From contig QQNE01000042.1 in assembly GCA_003402735.1 (NCBI GenBank), positions 1 through 35,206 of the forward strand: 35,206 nucleotides of DNA, in the 5' to 3' direction. The notes beneath the pieces are model-generated. The model was not told the origin of the DNA, made no database searches, and saw only the letters and a list, made by a program, of their open reading frames with translations. Of this stretch, positions 17,968-29,834 are shown one piece after another; the first letter of the stretch is position 1; every line of letters begins with the position of its first letter. The DNA is from Verrucomicrobiota bacterium. Its GTDB lineage: Bacteria > Verrucomicrobiota > Verrucomicrobiia > Verrucomicrobiales > DEV007. Both the position numbers and the translations under genes were made by a program.

Positions 17968-18720
17968 GTGAATCAGATCGACCTCACCAACCGCAACGCC
18001 ATCGTCACCGGCGGAGCCCGCGGCATCGGCCGCGCCATCGCAGAACGTCTCCTCGCTTCCGGCGCCAGGGTTTCCCTTTGGGACGTGGACCATGCAGCCC
18101 TCGCCCAGACCTGGGCTGAACTGAACGCGCCCCAATCCGTCCACGTGGCCACTGTCGACCTCTCCGACCTCGCTTCGGTTCAGGCCGCCACCGCCGCCAC
18201 CATCGACGCCTTCGGAAAGATCGATATCCTCGTGAACAATGCCGGGATCACCGGGGGAAATGCCAAGACCTGGGAGATCAATCCCTCCGACTGGCGGCGC
18301 GTCATGGAGATCAACGTGAACGGTCCCTTCTACTGTTGCCACAGCGTCGTCCCACACCTCCTGGCCAATGGCTACGGCCGCATCGTGAACATCGCCTCCA
18401 TCGCCGGCAAGGAAGGCAACCCCAACGCCGCACACTACAGCGCCTCAAAAGCCGCCGTCATCGCCCTGACCAAGTCTCTCGGCAAGGAACTCGCCACGTC
18501 CAACGGCACCGTCAACGCCATCGCCCCGGCCGTCATCGCCACCGAAATCCTGCAGCAAATGCAACCGTCGCACATCGACTACATGCTCTCCAAAATCCCG
18601 ATGGGACGTTTCGGCAAAAAGGAGGAAGCCGCCGCTCTGGTCGCCTGGATCTGCTCCGAGGACTGCTCGTTCACCACCGCTTCCGTCTTCGATCTCTCCG
18701 GCGGACGCGCCACCTACTGA
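17968..18720 (+). CDS. Short-chain dehydrogenase/reductase (SDR)
   Basis: Cytoplasmic NAD(P)-dependent classical SDR, 250 aa. The start GTG gives MNQIDLTNRNAIVTGGARGIG. The nucleotide-binding motif T14-G-G-A-R-G-I-G21 and the NNAG motif are present, and the catalytic Ser/Tyr/Lys are S144, Y157 and K161 with classical spacing. An acidic residue after the second strand (WDVDHAA) favours NAD over NADP. The closest functional groups are FabG-like and sugar-acid/polyol dehydrogenases. The shared operator with glcDEF and the FadR-type regulator next door point to a sugar-acid or hydroxy-acid substrate, but that is inference. It is the first gene of an operon that runs to 29555; 22 bases separate it from the GntR gene. 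Confidence 0.88.
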   Translation: MNQIDLTNRNAIVTGGARGIGRAIAERLLASGARVSLWDVDHAALAQTWAELNAPQSVHVATVDLSDLASVQAATAATIDAFGKIDILVNNAGITGGNAKTWEINPSDWRRVMEINVNGPFYCCHSVVPHLLANGYGRIVNIASIAGKEGNPNAAHYSASKAAVIALTKSLGKELATSNGTVNAIAPAVIATEILQQMQPSHIDYMLSKIPMGRFGKKEEAAALVAWICSEDCSFTTASVFDLSGGRATY

Positions 18721-18742
18721 CCCCAGGCCCCGCACGCACCCC

Positions 18743-19447
18743 ATGAACATCACCGCTCTTGATCGCCCAGCCTCCCTGGTCGAACGCGTCTGTCAGCAAT
18801 TGGCCGCACTCATCCGGGGCAGCGAAGACGACGGCGAGCGCTGGCTCCCCAGTGAACGATCCCTCGCCGCAAAGCTCGGTGTCAGCCGCACCGTCGTCCG
18901 CGAGGCCACCAAACGACTCGAGCAACAGGGCATGCTGGAGATCCAGCACGGCACCGGCATCAAGATCGTGGACCGACTCCACCGCCCGCTCAACGACTCC
19001 TTGTTGCTGCTGCTCCCGGACATGGCCGAACGTCTCCAGCACCTCAACGATACCCGGCTCTCCATCGAACCGGACGCCGCCGCTTTCGCCGCGCAGCGGG
19101 CCACCCCCGAACAACTCCGCACCCTCCGCCGCGTCCAGTCTCAGTTGGAGAAAGCCCCAAACAACGCCGCCGCCATCGAGGCCGACATGGCCGCTCATCA
19201 TGCGATCGCCGATGCCAGTGGCAACCCCATTTACCGCCTCATTCTGGATTCCCTCGCGGAGATCGGCATCAGCAGTCGCCTCCGCACCATCGGACGCATC
19301 GGGAAAAAGACCGCCGTGGCCCACCACGAAGCCATCATTTCCGCCATCGAACAGCGGGACCCGGAAGCCGCCCGCGCCGCGATGCGCCTTCACATCCTCG
19401 CCGCAGGCCAGGACATGGATCTCCCTGCTCTCAAAACCGGCAACTGA
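18743..19447 (+). CDS. GntR regulator of the FadR subfamily (FCD domain)
   Basis: Transcription factor of 234 aa. The N-terminal winged helix spans about residues 8-78 with recognition region RSLAAKLGVSRTVVREATKR. The C-terminal FCD domain (about 95-225) has the pattern of metal ligands expected in this fold: D148, H152, H195 and H217, in EADMAAHHAIADASGN and HHEAIISAIEQRD. FCD regulators usually bind carboxylates such as lactate, glycolate, gluconate or uronates. It sits between the SDR and the PSD1 gene (8 bases downstream), under the operator at 17938, and the same sequence upstream of glcD suggests that it also controls that operon. The effector is unknown. The family assignment is firm; the regulon is inference. 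Confidence 0.9.
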   Translation: MNITALDRPASLVERVCQQLAALIRGSEDDGERWLPSERSLAAKLGVSRTVVREATKRLEQQGMLEIQHGTGIKIVDRLHRPLNDSLLLLLPDMAERLQHLNDTRLSIEPDAAAFAAQRATPEQLRTLRRVQSQLEKAPNNAAAIEADMAAHHAIADASGNPIYRLILDSLAEIGISSRLRTIGRIGKKTAVAHHEAIISAIEQRDPEAARAAMRLHILAAGQDMDLPALKTGN

Positions 19448-19455
19448 TTCGCCCC

Positions 19456-22011
<2,556 letters not shown>

Positions 22012-22104
22012 TGGCGACGCTTTCATGTTCTTTTCGCCCCCATCAGCGGCCATCCGCCGTTCACGCCAGAAACCGAGCCCATCACCCAAATTCTCCACCA
22101 ATCC

Positions 22105-23499
22105 ATGAACTCACCCTTCACCCGGCGCCAACTCCTCCAACGCACCGCCTGTGGCTTCGGTGCCCTCGCCTTGCACGACATCGCCAGCGCGGCTTCGAAT
22201 CCCCTCGCGGCTCGCATCTCTGGCATGGTGCCAAAGGCCAAACGCGTCATCTTCCTCTTCATGGGTGGCGGTCCCTCCCAGATGGATCTCTTTGATCCGA
22301 AACCGTTCATCGAAGGCAAGCACGGGCAAAAAATCGACTCACCGCTCCGCAAAGAAGTCACCCAGATCGGCACCGATCAATTCCTCGCGCTCAAGGCCAT
22401 GGCTCCGGTGCGTCCACGCGGCCAGAGCGGCATGATGATCTCCGATCTGATGCCGCACCTCGCGAGTGTCGCGGACGACATCTGCCTGCTGCGTGGCATG
22501 AACGCCGACAACCCGCAGCACGCGGGCGCGACCCTGCAATTCCACACCGGCACCTTCGCCGAGGTTCGTCCCTCCATGGGCGCTTGGGTCAGCTACGGTC
22601 TCGGCTCGGAGAATGCCAACCTTCCCAGCTTTGTCAGCATCCAGGGCGGCGGAGTGCGCGAGTATGGCTCCGCGTTCCTTCCCGCCATCCATCAAGGCAC
22701 GAAGCTCACCGTTCCGCTCGACGGCAAAGCCCTCCCGGTTGAGAACCTGCGCAACGTCTCCCCCACCGACGCCATCCAGCGCCAGCGCATGGATTTCATG
22801 ACCCGCATGAACCGTCGTCTCGTCACCGACCTCGGCGGGGATGCCAACATGGAAGGCATGATCCAAAACATGGAACTCGCCGCCCGCATGCAGCTCACCA
22901 CGCCCGAGATCGTCGACCTCTCAAAGGAAAGCCAAGCCACGCTCGACCTCTACGGCGTCGGCGGCAAGGACACGAACACCTTTGGCCGCGCTTGCCTCCT
23001 CGCCCGCAAACTCAGCGAGGCCGGTGTGCGTTTCGTGCAGGTCAGCACCGGCGGTTGGGATCACCACGGCGACATCCGCGGCAACCTCCCCAAGCTCTGC
23101 GCCCAGACCGATCAACCCGTCGCCGCCCTTCTCAAAGATCTCAAATCCCGCGGCTTGCTCCAGGACACCCTCGTCCTCTGGAGCGGTGAATTTGGCCGCA
23201 CCCCGTGGAGCCAGGATCTCAGCGGCAAATCGCCCATCGACAAACACGGCCGCGAACACCAGCCCGAAAGCTTCTGCGCCTGGATGGCCGGGGGCGGCGT
23301 CAGGGCCGGCCTCACCTATGGCGACACCGACGACATGGGCTACCGCGTCCTCAACGGCAAGGTCCACATCCACGACCTTCACGCCACCATGCTCCACCTC
23401 CTCGGCATCGATCACACCAAGCTCACCGCCCGCCACCTCGGCCGAGACTTCCGCCTCACCGATGTCTATGGCGAGGTCGTGACGGACATTCTCGCGTGA
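22105..23499 (+). CDS. DUF1501 exported protein, copy 2
   Basis: DUF1501 protein, 464 aa. The leader FTRRQLLQRTACGFGALAL (residues 5-23) is Tat-like. The motif GGGPSQMDLFDPKP is at residues 54-67, and WDHHGD, SGEFGRTPW and GREHQPESF follow, ending with LTDVYGEVVTDILA. The fold is alkaline-phosphatase-like and the activity unknown. It closely parallels copy 1 but carries the GPSQMDLFDPKP variant, common among stand-alone PSD1 partners. The 93-base gap ahead of it holds no recognised element, and the bases before the ATG (caccaatcc) show no SD. Confidence 0.9.
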   Translation: MNSPFTRRQLLQRTACGFGALALHDIASAASNPLAARISGMVPKAKRVIFLFMGGGPSQMDLFDPKPFIEGKHGQKIDSPLRKEVTQIGTDQFLALKAMAPVRPRGQSGMMISDLMPHLASVADDICLLRGMNADNPQHAGATLQFHTGTFAEVRPSMGAWVSYGLGSENANLPSFVSIQGGGVREYGSAFLPAIHQGTKLTVPLDGKALPVENLRNVSPTDAIQRQRMDFMTRMNRRLVTDLGGDANMEGMIQNMELAARMQLTTPEIVDLSKESQATLDLYGVGGKDTNTFGRACLLARKLSEAGVRFVQVSTGGWDHHGDIRGNLPKLCAQTDQPVAALLKDLKSRGLLQDTLVLWSGEFGRTPWSQDLSGKSPIDKHGREHQPESFCAWMAGGGVRAGLTYGDTDDMGYRVLNGKVHIHDLHATMLHLLGIDHTKLTARHLGRDFRLTDVYGEVVTDILA

Positions 23500-23550
23500 T
23501 CCTCCCCAGGGCATCCCGGCTCGTCCGACTCCCCACCGCATCGGCGCCCC

Positions 23551-26439
23551 ATGAGACACCTCGTCATCTGGTTCCTCGTGGCGACATCCGCTGCCGCCGA
23601 CTTCGAACGCGACATCCGCCCCCTGCTCCAGGAACATTGCGTGGAATGCCACGGCCCCCGGAAGCAAAAAGGCGGGTTGCGGCTCGACGCCAAACCGTTT
23701 GCCTTCAAGGGCGGAACCGACGGATCTGCGATCGTGGCGGGGCGCCCCTCCCAGTCCCTTCTCTACCAACGCATTTCAAGCCGGGACGACGATGAGCGCA
23801 TGCCACCGCACGGCCCCGGCCTGACACCGACACAGATCGCTGCGGTGGGGTCCTGGATCGAGAGCGGTGCCATCTGGCCGGAAAACGATGCCGACCGGGC
23901 CGCGGCCGTCGATCCCCGACGGCGGCACTGGTCCGTGCAACCGCTGAAGCCCGTCCCCACTCTGGCCAGTTCCCTCGGCCTGACGCCCCAACAACTTTCC
24001 GTCGACGCCTTCATCTCCGCGAAGCTCCAAGAGCACCACCTCGTCCCTGCCCCCGAAGCGGATCGGCGCACCCTCATCCGAAGGCTCAGCTTTGATCTGC
24101 ACGGCCTCCCTCCTTCCCCAGAGCGCGTCGCACAGTTCCTCCAGGATCCCCGGCCCGACGCTTGGGAACTCCTGGTGGATGAATTCCTCGCATCGCCACA
24201 CTACGGAGAACGATGGGCGCGCCATTGGCTCGACATCGCCCATTACGCCGACACCCACGGCTTTGAGCGCGATCAACTCCGGCCCAATGCCTGGCGCTAC
24301 CGGGATTATGTCATCGACTCCCTCAACGCGGACAAGCCCTACGACCAATTCATCCGCGAACAGATCGCCGGGGACGTCTTGGCTCCCACCGATCCAAAGT
24401 GCGTGATCGCCACCGGGTTCCTCGCGGCCGGCCCCTGGGACTTTGTCGGGCAGGTGGAGACGAGAAGTGAGATGCTGAGGCGCGCGGCCCGGGCCGGCGA
24501 TCTCGACGACATGGTCACCCAGGTCATCACCGCCACGATGGGACTGACCATCAACTGCGCCCGTTGCCACGATCACAAACTCGATCCCATCACCCAGGCG
24601 GAATACTACAGCCTCTGGGCCGTCTTTGCCGGGGTGAAGCGCGGAGATCGCGAGGTCGACCCCGCCGAGACGAGGCGACTCACCGAAACAAAGAGGACGC
24701 TGAACGAGGACCTGACCCGGAAACGCGCCCTGATCACGAAACTGGCAGGCGAGGGCGTCCAGATCGCCAAACTCATTCCCGATGAGAGTGGCATCGATCT
24801 GCGCGACGGCTCCGTCACCAAGAAAAAATCGGGGTATCACAAGGACCTCACCCCCAACCACAAGGTTTCCGTGCCCGCGATCGCCGCGTTCCAAGCGGTC
24901 TTTGTCCCGGACGGTCCGGCCCCCATTCCCAAGACCAACGGCCACTTCTGGGATGCCATCGCGAATCGCCCGTTGAACGGTCAAAAAAGCACCCGGCTCG
25001 GCGACACCGACTATGCCGGGGCCGGCCATTCGATGCTCGCGATGCACGCCAACAGCGGCCTGACTCTCGACCTCCCCATACTCCGCGAGCAGTTCGGTCT
25101 CAAAGCCATGCGCCTCACCGGCCACCTCGGCTTTGGCGCCTCGCCGGAGGCCGCGTCCAGCCTCGCGGACTTCACCGTGCTTGTGGATGGCGAGGTGAAG
25201 TTCCAAAGGCTCAAACTCCGCAAGGACGAAAACGCCCTTCTCGATGTCCCGGTTCCAGAGAACGCCCGATCCCTGACGCTGATCACCACCGACGGCGGAG
25301 ACGGTCTCAACAGCGATCTTCTCTTCCTGGGCGATCCCAAACTCGTGGCCGCCTCCGGCCAAACCCACCCCTCCCCGGCAGATTCCGCCCTCTTGAGTCA
25401 ACTCCGCACCGAGTCCCAACAAATCGAGGCCCAACTCACATCCCAGCCCGAACCGCCCAAGGTCTATGCGATTGTCCCCGGCGGCGAAACGCCCGTGGTC
25501 AAGGTGCTGCGGCGGGGCAACCCGGAGGATGAGGCCGAACAGGTCTCCCCCGGAGCCTTCGCCTGGGCCGGCCACGCCACGGCGAGCTTCGGGGATCCGT
25601 CCACGCCCGAGTCCCAAAGGCGCCTCGCGTTGGCGCGATGGATCACCCACCCGGACAACCCACTCACCGCCCGCGTCATCGTCAACCGCCTCTGGCATCA
25701 CCATTTCGGCCAGGGCCTCGTCAACACGCCCAGCGATTTCGGGATTGGAGGTGACCAGCCGTCCCATCCGGACCTGCTCGACTTCCTCGCCCGCGATCTC
25801 ATTGGCGGCGGCTGGAGCTTGATGCGGATCCACAGACAAATCCTAACCAGCCAAACCTATCGGCAATCCTCCGGCGGGTCGAACCCAACGGACACAGCCA
25901 ACCGACTCCTCTCCCGGCAGAATCCCCGGCGCATCGACGCCGAATCGCTCCGGGATGCGGTTCTCCTCGTCAGTGGCAACCTCAATTCCGAACGCGGTGG
26001 CCCGGGCTTCAAGGACTTCAACTACACCGAGGCCTATGCCCCGGTTTACGACTACATCACTCCCGACCAACCCGGTCTCTGGAAGCGCAGCATTTACCGC
26101 TTCGTCGTTCGCACCACTCCTCACCGATTCATGACCACCCTGGATTGCCCGGACCCGGCCAATCTCACCCCCGCACGCAATCAGACGACCACCGCCCTCC
26201 AAGCGCTCACCCTCTCCAACAACGGCTTCATGCTCCGACAAGCCAAAAGCCTCGCCAGCCGCATCGAGCGCGAGACTCCCCAACTTCCGGCCCGCATCGA
26301 CCGCGCCTTTCAGCTCTGCTTCCAACGCCCACCCTCCCCGGCAGAACGGCAAGCCGCCCAGATCCTCGTTCTGGAACAGGGACTCTTCCCCCTCTGCCGC
26401 ATGCTGCTCAACGCAAACGAGTTCGTCTACCTCGACTGA
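23551..26439 (+). CDS. PSD1/planctomycete cytochrome c protein with NPCBM-like insert, copy 3
   Basis: Exported 962-aa protein. A short signal peptide ends near residue 16 (ATSAAA). The first haem site is C30-VE-C33-H34, then KQKGGLRLDAK. DUF1549 spans about 150-370, with C336-AR-C339-HDHKLDP. Residues about 485-600 form a beta-sandwich insert whose ending (ADFTVLVDGEVKF, then SLTLITTDGGDGLNSDLLFL) matches the pattern of NPCBM carbohydrate-binding domains. DUF1553 spans about 640-925, with RVIVNRLWHHHFGQGLV and a C-terminal LLNANEFVYLD. It lies 51 bases after copy 2 of DUF1501 and only 4 bases before copy 3. The insert hints at a glycan ligand; this is pattern-based and unproven. Confidence 0.9.
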   Translation: MRHLVIWFLVATSAAADFERDIRPLLQEHCVECHGPRKQKGGLRLDAKPFAFKGGTDGSAIVAGRPSQSLLYQRISSRDDDERMPPHGPGLTPTQIAAVGSWIESGAIWPENDADRAAAVDPRRRHWSVQPLKPVPTLASSLGLTPQQLSVDAFISAKLQEHHLVPAPEADRRTLIRRLSFDLHGLPPSPERVAQFLQDPRPDAWELLVDEFLASPHYGERWARHWLDIAHYADTHGFERDQLRPNAWRYRDYVIDSLNADKPYDQFIREQIAGDVLAPTDPKCVIATGFLAAGPWDFVGQVETRSEMLRRAARAGDLDDMVTQVITATMGLTINCARCHDHKLDPITQAEYYSLWAVFAGVKRGDREVDPAETRRLTETKRTLNEDLTRKRALITKLAGEGVQIAKLIPDESGIDLRDGSVTKKKSGYHKDLTPNHKVSVPAIAAFQAVFVPDGPAPIPKTNGHFWDAIANRPLNGQKSTRLGDTDYAGAGHSMLAMHANSGLTLDLPILREQFGLKAMRLTGHLGFGASPEAASSLADFTVLVDGEVKFQRLKLRKDENALLDVPVPENARSLTLITTDGGDGLNSDLLFLGDPKLVAASGQTHPSPADSALLSQLRTESQQIEAQLTSQPEPPKVYAIVPGGETPVVKVLRRGNPEDEAEQVSPGAFAWAGHATASFGDPSTPESQRRLALARWITHPDNPLTARVIVNRLWHHHFGQGLVNTPSDFGIGGDQPSHPDLLDFLARDLIGGGWSLMRIHRQILTSQTYRQSSGGSNPTDTANRLLSRQNPRRIDAESLRDAVLLVSGNLNSERGGPGFKDFNYTEAYAPVYDYITPDQPGLWKRSIYRFVVRTTPHRFMTTLDCPDPANLTPARNQTTTALQALTLSNNGFMLRQAKSLASRIERETPQLPARIDRAFQLCFQRPPSPAERQAAQILVLEQGLFPLCRMLLNANEFVYLD

Positions 26440-26443
26440 TTGC

Positions 26444-27865
26444 ATGAAGCCCCCCTCTCGCCGCAACCTGCTGCACAGCTTCACCGGCACCGCGCTCGCC
26501 TCCCTCCTCCACGGTGAGGCTCTTTCCGCACGGAACCCGCTCGCCCCAAAGCCCCCCCATCATCCCGCCAAGGCCCGGGCGGTCATCCAGATCTTCTGCC
26601 CCGGCGGTCTCAGTCATGTGGACAGCTGGGACTACAAGCCCGAACTGACCAAGCGCCAAGGCAAACCCTTCGATGCCGAGGGCAAATTGCAGTTCTTCGC
26701 TTCAAAACCCGGCAACTGTCAGCAAGGCTGGTGGCCCTTCCGCCAGCACGGGGCCTGCGGACGCTGGATCAGCGATCTGTTTCCGAGGTTGGCCGGACTC
26801 GTCGATGACATGGCCTTCATCCACTCCATGCAGAGCAAGTCCGCCTTGCACGGCCCCGCCATGTTCATGGCCAACAGCGGCTTCATCCTCCCAGGCTTCC
26901 CCAGCATGGGTTCCTGGGTCACTTACGGTCTCGGCAGCTCCAGCGCCGATCTTCCCGCCTTCGTCGTCCTCCCGGATCCGCGTGGCTTGCCCCCGGGCGG
27001 CGTCATCAACTGGGGCGCCGGCTTCCTCCCCGCCGTCCATCAAGGCACCACCTTGAACACCGATCCCGCACGCCCCCCGATCGATGACCTCTTTCCCCAG
27101 GACGAATTCGCCCATCTCAAGGGCGATGCCGAACGCCAGAGCCGCGAGTTCCTGCAAACCCTCAACCGCACCCATGCCGCCTCCCGCCAGACCAACACCG
27201 AGCTCGAGGCCCGCATCGCCGCGTATGCCCTGGCCGCCCGTCTCCAACTCAGCGCCCCCGAAGCCACGGACCTGCGCGGAGAATCCGAGGGCACCCGAAA
27301 ACTCTACCGCCTCGAACACCCCGACATCGGTCCTTTCGGCCGCCAATGCCTCCTGGCTCGCCGCCTCGTCGAACGCGGCGTGCGCTTTGTCCAGATCTAT
27401 TGCGGCGCGGAAAACACCACCGCCAAAAAGGTCCGGCCGAACTGGGACAGCCATGAGGATCTCGTCAGGGACCACGGCTACTGGGGCCAAATCCTCGATT
27501 CCGGCGCCGCCGCGCTCCTGACCGATCTCAAATCCCGCGGCCTGCTCGACGGCACCCTCGTCATCTGCACCACCGAATTCGGACGTCAGCCCGCCGCTCA
27601 AGGCGCCGGAAAGGGACGCGATCACAACCCCGGTGCCTTCACCGCCTGGATGGCGGGCGGCGGAGTCAAGGGCGGCACCGCTCACGGCCACACCGACGAC
27701 CTCGGCTTCAAAGCGGCTGAAAAACCCCTCTTTTGCTACGATCTCCACGCCACCGCCCTCCACCTCCTCGGGCTCGACCACGAAAAACTCACCTTCTACA
27801 ACAACGGCATCAACCGACGCCTCACCGATGTCCACGGTCACGTCATCAAAGACATCATCTCCTAA
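26444..27865 (+). CDS. DUF1501 exported protein, copy 3
   Basis: DUF1501 protein, 473 aa. The leader reads PSRRNLLHSFTGTALASLL (residues 4-22), Tat-like. The motif CPGGLSHVDSWDYKP is at residues 52-66, followed by a cysteine-containing stretch (PGNCQQGWWPFRQHGACGRW) seen in one DUF1501 subgroup. NWDSHEDL, TTEFGRQP and GRDHNPGAF follow, ending with LTDVHGHVIKDIIS. It begins 4 bases after copy 3 of the PSD1 gene, so the two are surely cotranscribed, and 13 bases before the hydrolase gene. It differs from copies 1 and 2 in the cysteine subgroup motif and an NTTAKKVRPNWDSH insertion. Confidence 0.9.
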   Translation: MKPPSRRNLLHSFTGTALASLLHGEALSARNPLAPKPPHHPAKARAVIQIFCPGGLSHVDSWDYKPELTKRQGKPFDAEGKLQFFASKPGNCQQGWWPFRQHGACGRWISDLFPRLAGLVDDMAFIHSMQSKSALHGPAMFMANSGFILPGFPSMGSWVTYGLGSSSADLPAFVVLPDPRGLPPGGVINWGAGFLPAVHQGTTLNTDPARPPIDDLFPQDEFAHLKGDAERQSREFLQTLNRTHAASRQTNTELEARIAAYALAARLQLSAPEATDLRGESEGTRKLYRLEHPDIGPFGRQCLLARRLVERGVRFVQIYCGAENTTAKKVRPNWDSHEDLVRDHGYWGQILDSGAAALLTDLKSRGLLDGTLVICTTEFGRQPAAQGAGKGRDHNPGAFTAWMAGGGVKGGTAHGHTDDLGFKAAEKPLFCYDLHATALHLLGLDHEKLTFYNNGINRRLTDVHGHVIKDIIS

Positions 27866-27878
27866 CCCCTGCTCACCG

Positions 27879-29555
27879 ATGAAATCCCTCGTTCCCGCCC
27901 TCTTCCTCGTCACCTCCGCACTCGCCGAGGTCAAAACCGAAACCGTCACCATCCCAATGCGCGACGGCGTCAAACTGACGGCCGACCTCTATCGCGACGA
28001 GGCCCTGACCAAGGCTCCGGTCCTCCTCACCCGCACCCCCTATGATCGGACCAAACAGAAGGGCACGGGTGAGAAATGGGCCAAGGCAGGCTACATCTTC
28101 ATCGCGCAGGATTGCCGCGGAAAATTCGGCTCCGAAGGCACATTCGCCCCCTACAACAACGAGGGCCAGGACGGCTACGACACGTTGGAATGGATCACGC
28201 GCCAGCCCTGGTGCAGCGGCAAGGTCGGAATGCTGGGAGGCTCTTACGTCGGCGCGGTGCAGTGGCAGGCTGCCGCAGAACATCCGCCAGGCCTCGCCGC
28301 CATCGCCCCTCAGGCCACTTGGAGCAGCTTCTACCGCAACATCCATCTCGGCGGTTCCGTCAGGCTCTCCCTCATCGCCTCCTGGATGTCAGGAAACTCA
28401 CCGAAACCGGATGGAGCCAAGCCCAACAACCTCGACCAAGCCTTGCTCCGCCTCCCTCTCAGCGAGGTCGATCAAGCCATCGGCTGGGAAATGCCCTGGC
28501 TCGATGGATTCCTGACCCACCCCCAACCCAACGGATTCTGGACCCGCCTCGATCTCACCTCACATCTGCCTGACCTCCAACTCCCCGCGTTGCATGTCGT
28601 CGGCTATCACGATTTCTTCTCCCGCGAGTCCGTGGACAATTTCGTGATCATGCAAAAGCAGGCGCGGGATCCCATCACTCGCCAACAACAGCGCCTCATC
28701 CTCGGCCCGTGGGATCATGGTTCCGTGGGCAAAACCAAGGTCGCCGATGTCGAGTTCGGCCCCGAAGCCGCCATCGATCCCTTTGCCCTCCAGCTCGACT
28801 GGTTTGACCGCCACCTCAAACAGGACCCCAAGGCCCTCGCCAAGCCCTTCCCGCCCGTGCGCTACTTCTCCATGGGCGACAACACCTGGCACGATGCCCA
28901 AACCTGGCCCCCTGAGGGCTTCACCCCAACCTCCTTTTACCTCCAGTCCGCCGGCAAGGCGAACACCCGCCACGGCAACGGACGCCTCACCCGCACCGCG
29001 CCCACCGACGATCAACCGGCCGACTCCTTCCGCGCCGATCCCGCCAATCCCACTCCTTCCACGCCCCAAAAATCCGCCATCTGGGGCCCCGTCGATCAAG
29101 GCGCCACCGAGGACCGCGACGACGTCCTCGTCTACACCAGCGAGGCGATGACCGAACCGCTCACCTTCGCCGGCACCGCCCAAGCCAAACTCCACGTCTC
29201 CACCGACACGCCCGACGCCGACTGGGCCGTCAAGCTCATCGACGTGCATCCCGACGGCTTCGCCCAAAACATCGCCCGCGGCATCCTGCGCGGACGCTAC
29301 CGCACCTCGCTGCTCAAACCCGAGCTGATGCAGCCCGGCCAAGTCTACGAGATCACCGTCGACCTCGGCCCCGTCGCCGCCACCATCGCCAAGGGCCACC
29401 AACTCCGCGTGGACATCAGCGGCGCCGATTTCCCCCTCTACGACCGCAACCCCAACACCGCCGCAGGCATCCACGACAGCCAAACCGCCATCGCCACCGA
29501 ACAGGTGCACCATACCCCCAAAACCCTCTCCCACATCGTCCTGCCCATCCGCTAA
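27879..29555 (+). CDS. Secreted CocE/NonD hydrolase (S15 X-Pro dipeptidyl-peptidase family)
   Basis: Alpha/beta hydrolase of 558 aa acting on an ester or amide (cocaine esterase, glutaryl-acylase and X-Pro dipeptidyl-peptidase relatives). The ATG at 27879 gives a short signal peptide (MKSLVPALFLVTSALAE); the upstream open frame overlaps the DUF1501 gene. The nucleophile is S122 in GGSYVG. The acid is probably D245 in VVGYHDFFSRES, and the base H280 in GPWDHGS. The C-terminal jelly-roll domain typical of the family (about 320-555) includes TPDADWAVKLIDVHPDG and HQLRVDISGADFPLYDRN. It is the last gene of the SDR/GntR operon. In context it may cleave an ester or peptide-like bond in the substrate handled by the PSD1 modules; substrate unknown. 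Confidence 0.88.
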   Translation: MKSLVPALFLVTSALAEVKTETVTIPMRDGVKLTADLYRDEALTKAPVLLTRTPYDRTKQKGTGEKWAKAGYIFIAQDCRGKFGSEGTFAPYNNEGQDGYDTLEWITRQPWCSGKVGMLGGSYVGAVQWQAAAEHPPGLAAIAPQATWSSFYRNIHLGGSVRLSLIASWMSGNSPKPDGAKPNNLDQALLRLPLSEVDQAIGWEMPWLDGFLTHPQPNGFWTRLDLTSHLPDLQLPALHVVGYHDFFSRESVDNFVIMQKQARDPITRQQQRLILGPWDHGSVGKTKVADVEFGPEAAIDPFALQLDWFDRHLKQDPKALAKPFPPVRYFSMGDNTWHDAQTWPPEGFTPTSFYLQSAGKANTRHGNGRLTRTAPTDDQPADSFRADPANPTPSTPQKSAIWGPVDQGATEDRDDVLVYTSEAMTEPLTFAGTAQAKLHVSTDTPDADWAVKLIDVHPDGFAQNIARGILRGRYRTSLLKPELMQPGQVYEITVDLGPVAATIAKGHQLRVDISGADFPLYDRNPNTAAGIHDSQTAIATEQVHHTPKTLSHIVLPIR

Positions 29556-29587
29556 CAACCGCCCCCATCCACAAGCATCCTTAAACC

Positions 29588-29638
29588 TCGAAATCGAAAT
29601 CGAAATCGAAATCGAAATCGGAATCGAAATCGGAATCG
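29588..29638 (+). repeat. TCGAAA hexamer array, arm 1
   Basis: Eight consecutive hexamers (TCGAAA, two of them TCGGAA) plus a final TCG. The array begins 32 bases after the hydrolase stop. An inverted array with the same unit (29793-29822) lies about 155 bases away, so the two can base-pair into a long stem. Confidence 0.85.
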
Positions 29639-29763
29639 ACTTCTATTTGTAAACCGTCCTCGCCCTCGTTGCGGAATCGCCAACCCATTCCGCAACCAAC
29701 CATCCACCCCACACAGTCAAGCAGCTCCGCCCTCACCCACCTCCCGCTGAGCAGATCCGATCA

Positions 29764-29798
29764 AAATCGCGGTCAATTGGCGTTTTCGACCGCGATTT
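29764..29798. terminator. Strong hairpin at the convergent end of the hydrolase operon
   Basis: AAATCGCGGTC and GACCGCGATTT form a perfect 11-bp stem around a 13-base loop. It lies about 210 bases after the hydrolase stop, between two converging transcription units, and overlaps the second hexamer array. Reading plus-wise it is followed by T-rich repeats. A bidirectional terminator role is plausible; the T run is broken, so confidence is modest. Confidence 0.45.
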
Positions 29799-29822
29799 GG
29801 ATTTCGATTTCGATTTCGATTT
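29793..29822 (-). repeat. TCGAAA hexamer array, arm 2 (inverted)
   Basis: Five hexamers read CGATTT on the plus strand (one is GGATTT), the complement of the unit at 29588. It lies inside the 3' end of the chimeric nucleotidyltransferase frame and encodes its Ser-Lys repeats. Confidence 0.85.
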
Positions 29823-29834
29823 GAAAAACAGGAT

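Noticed and set aside
29588-29638. Possible CRISPR repeats
   Set aside because: Units are 6 bases, contiguous and without spacers; no cas genes nearby.
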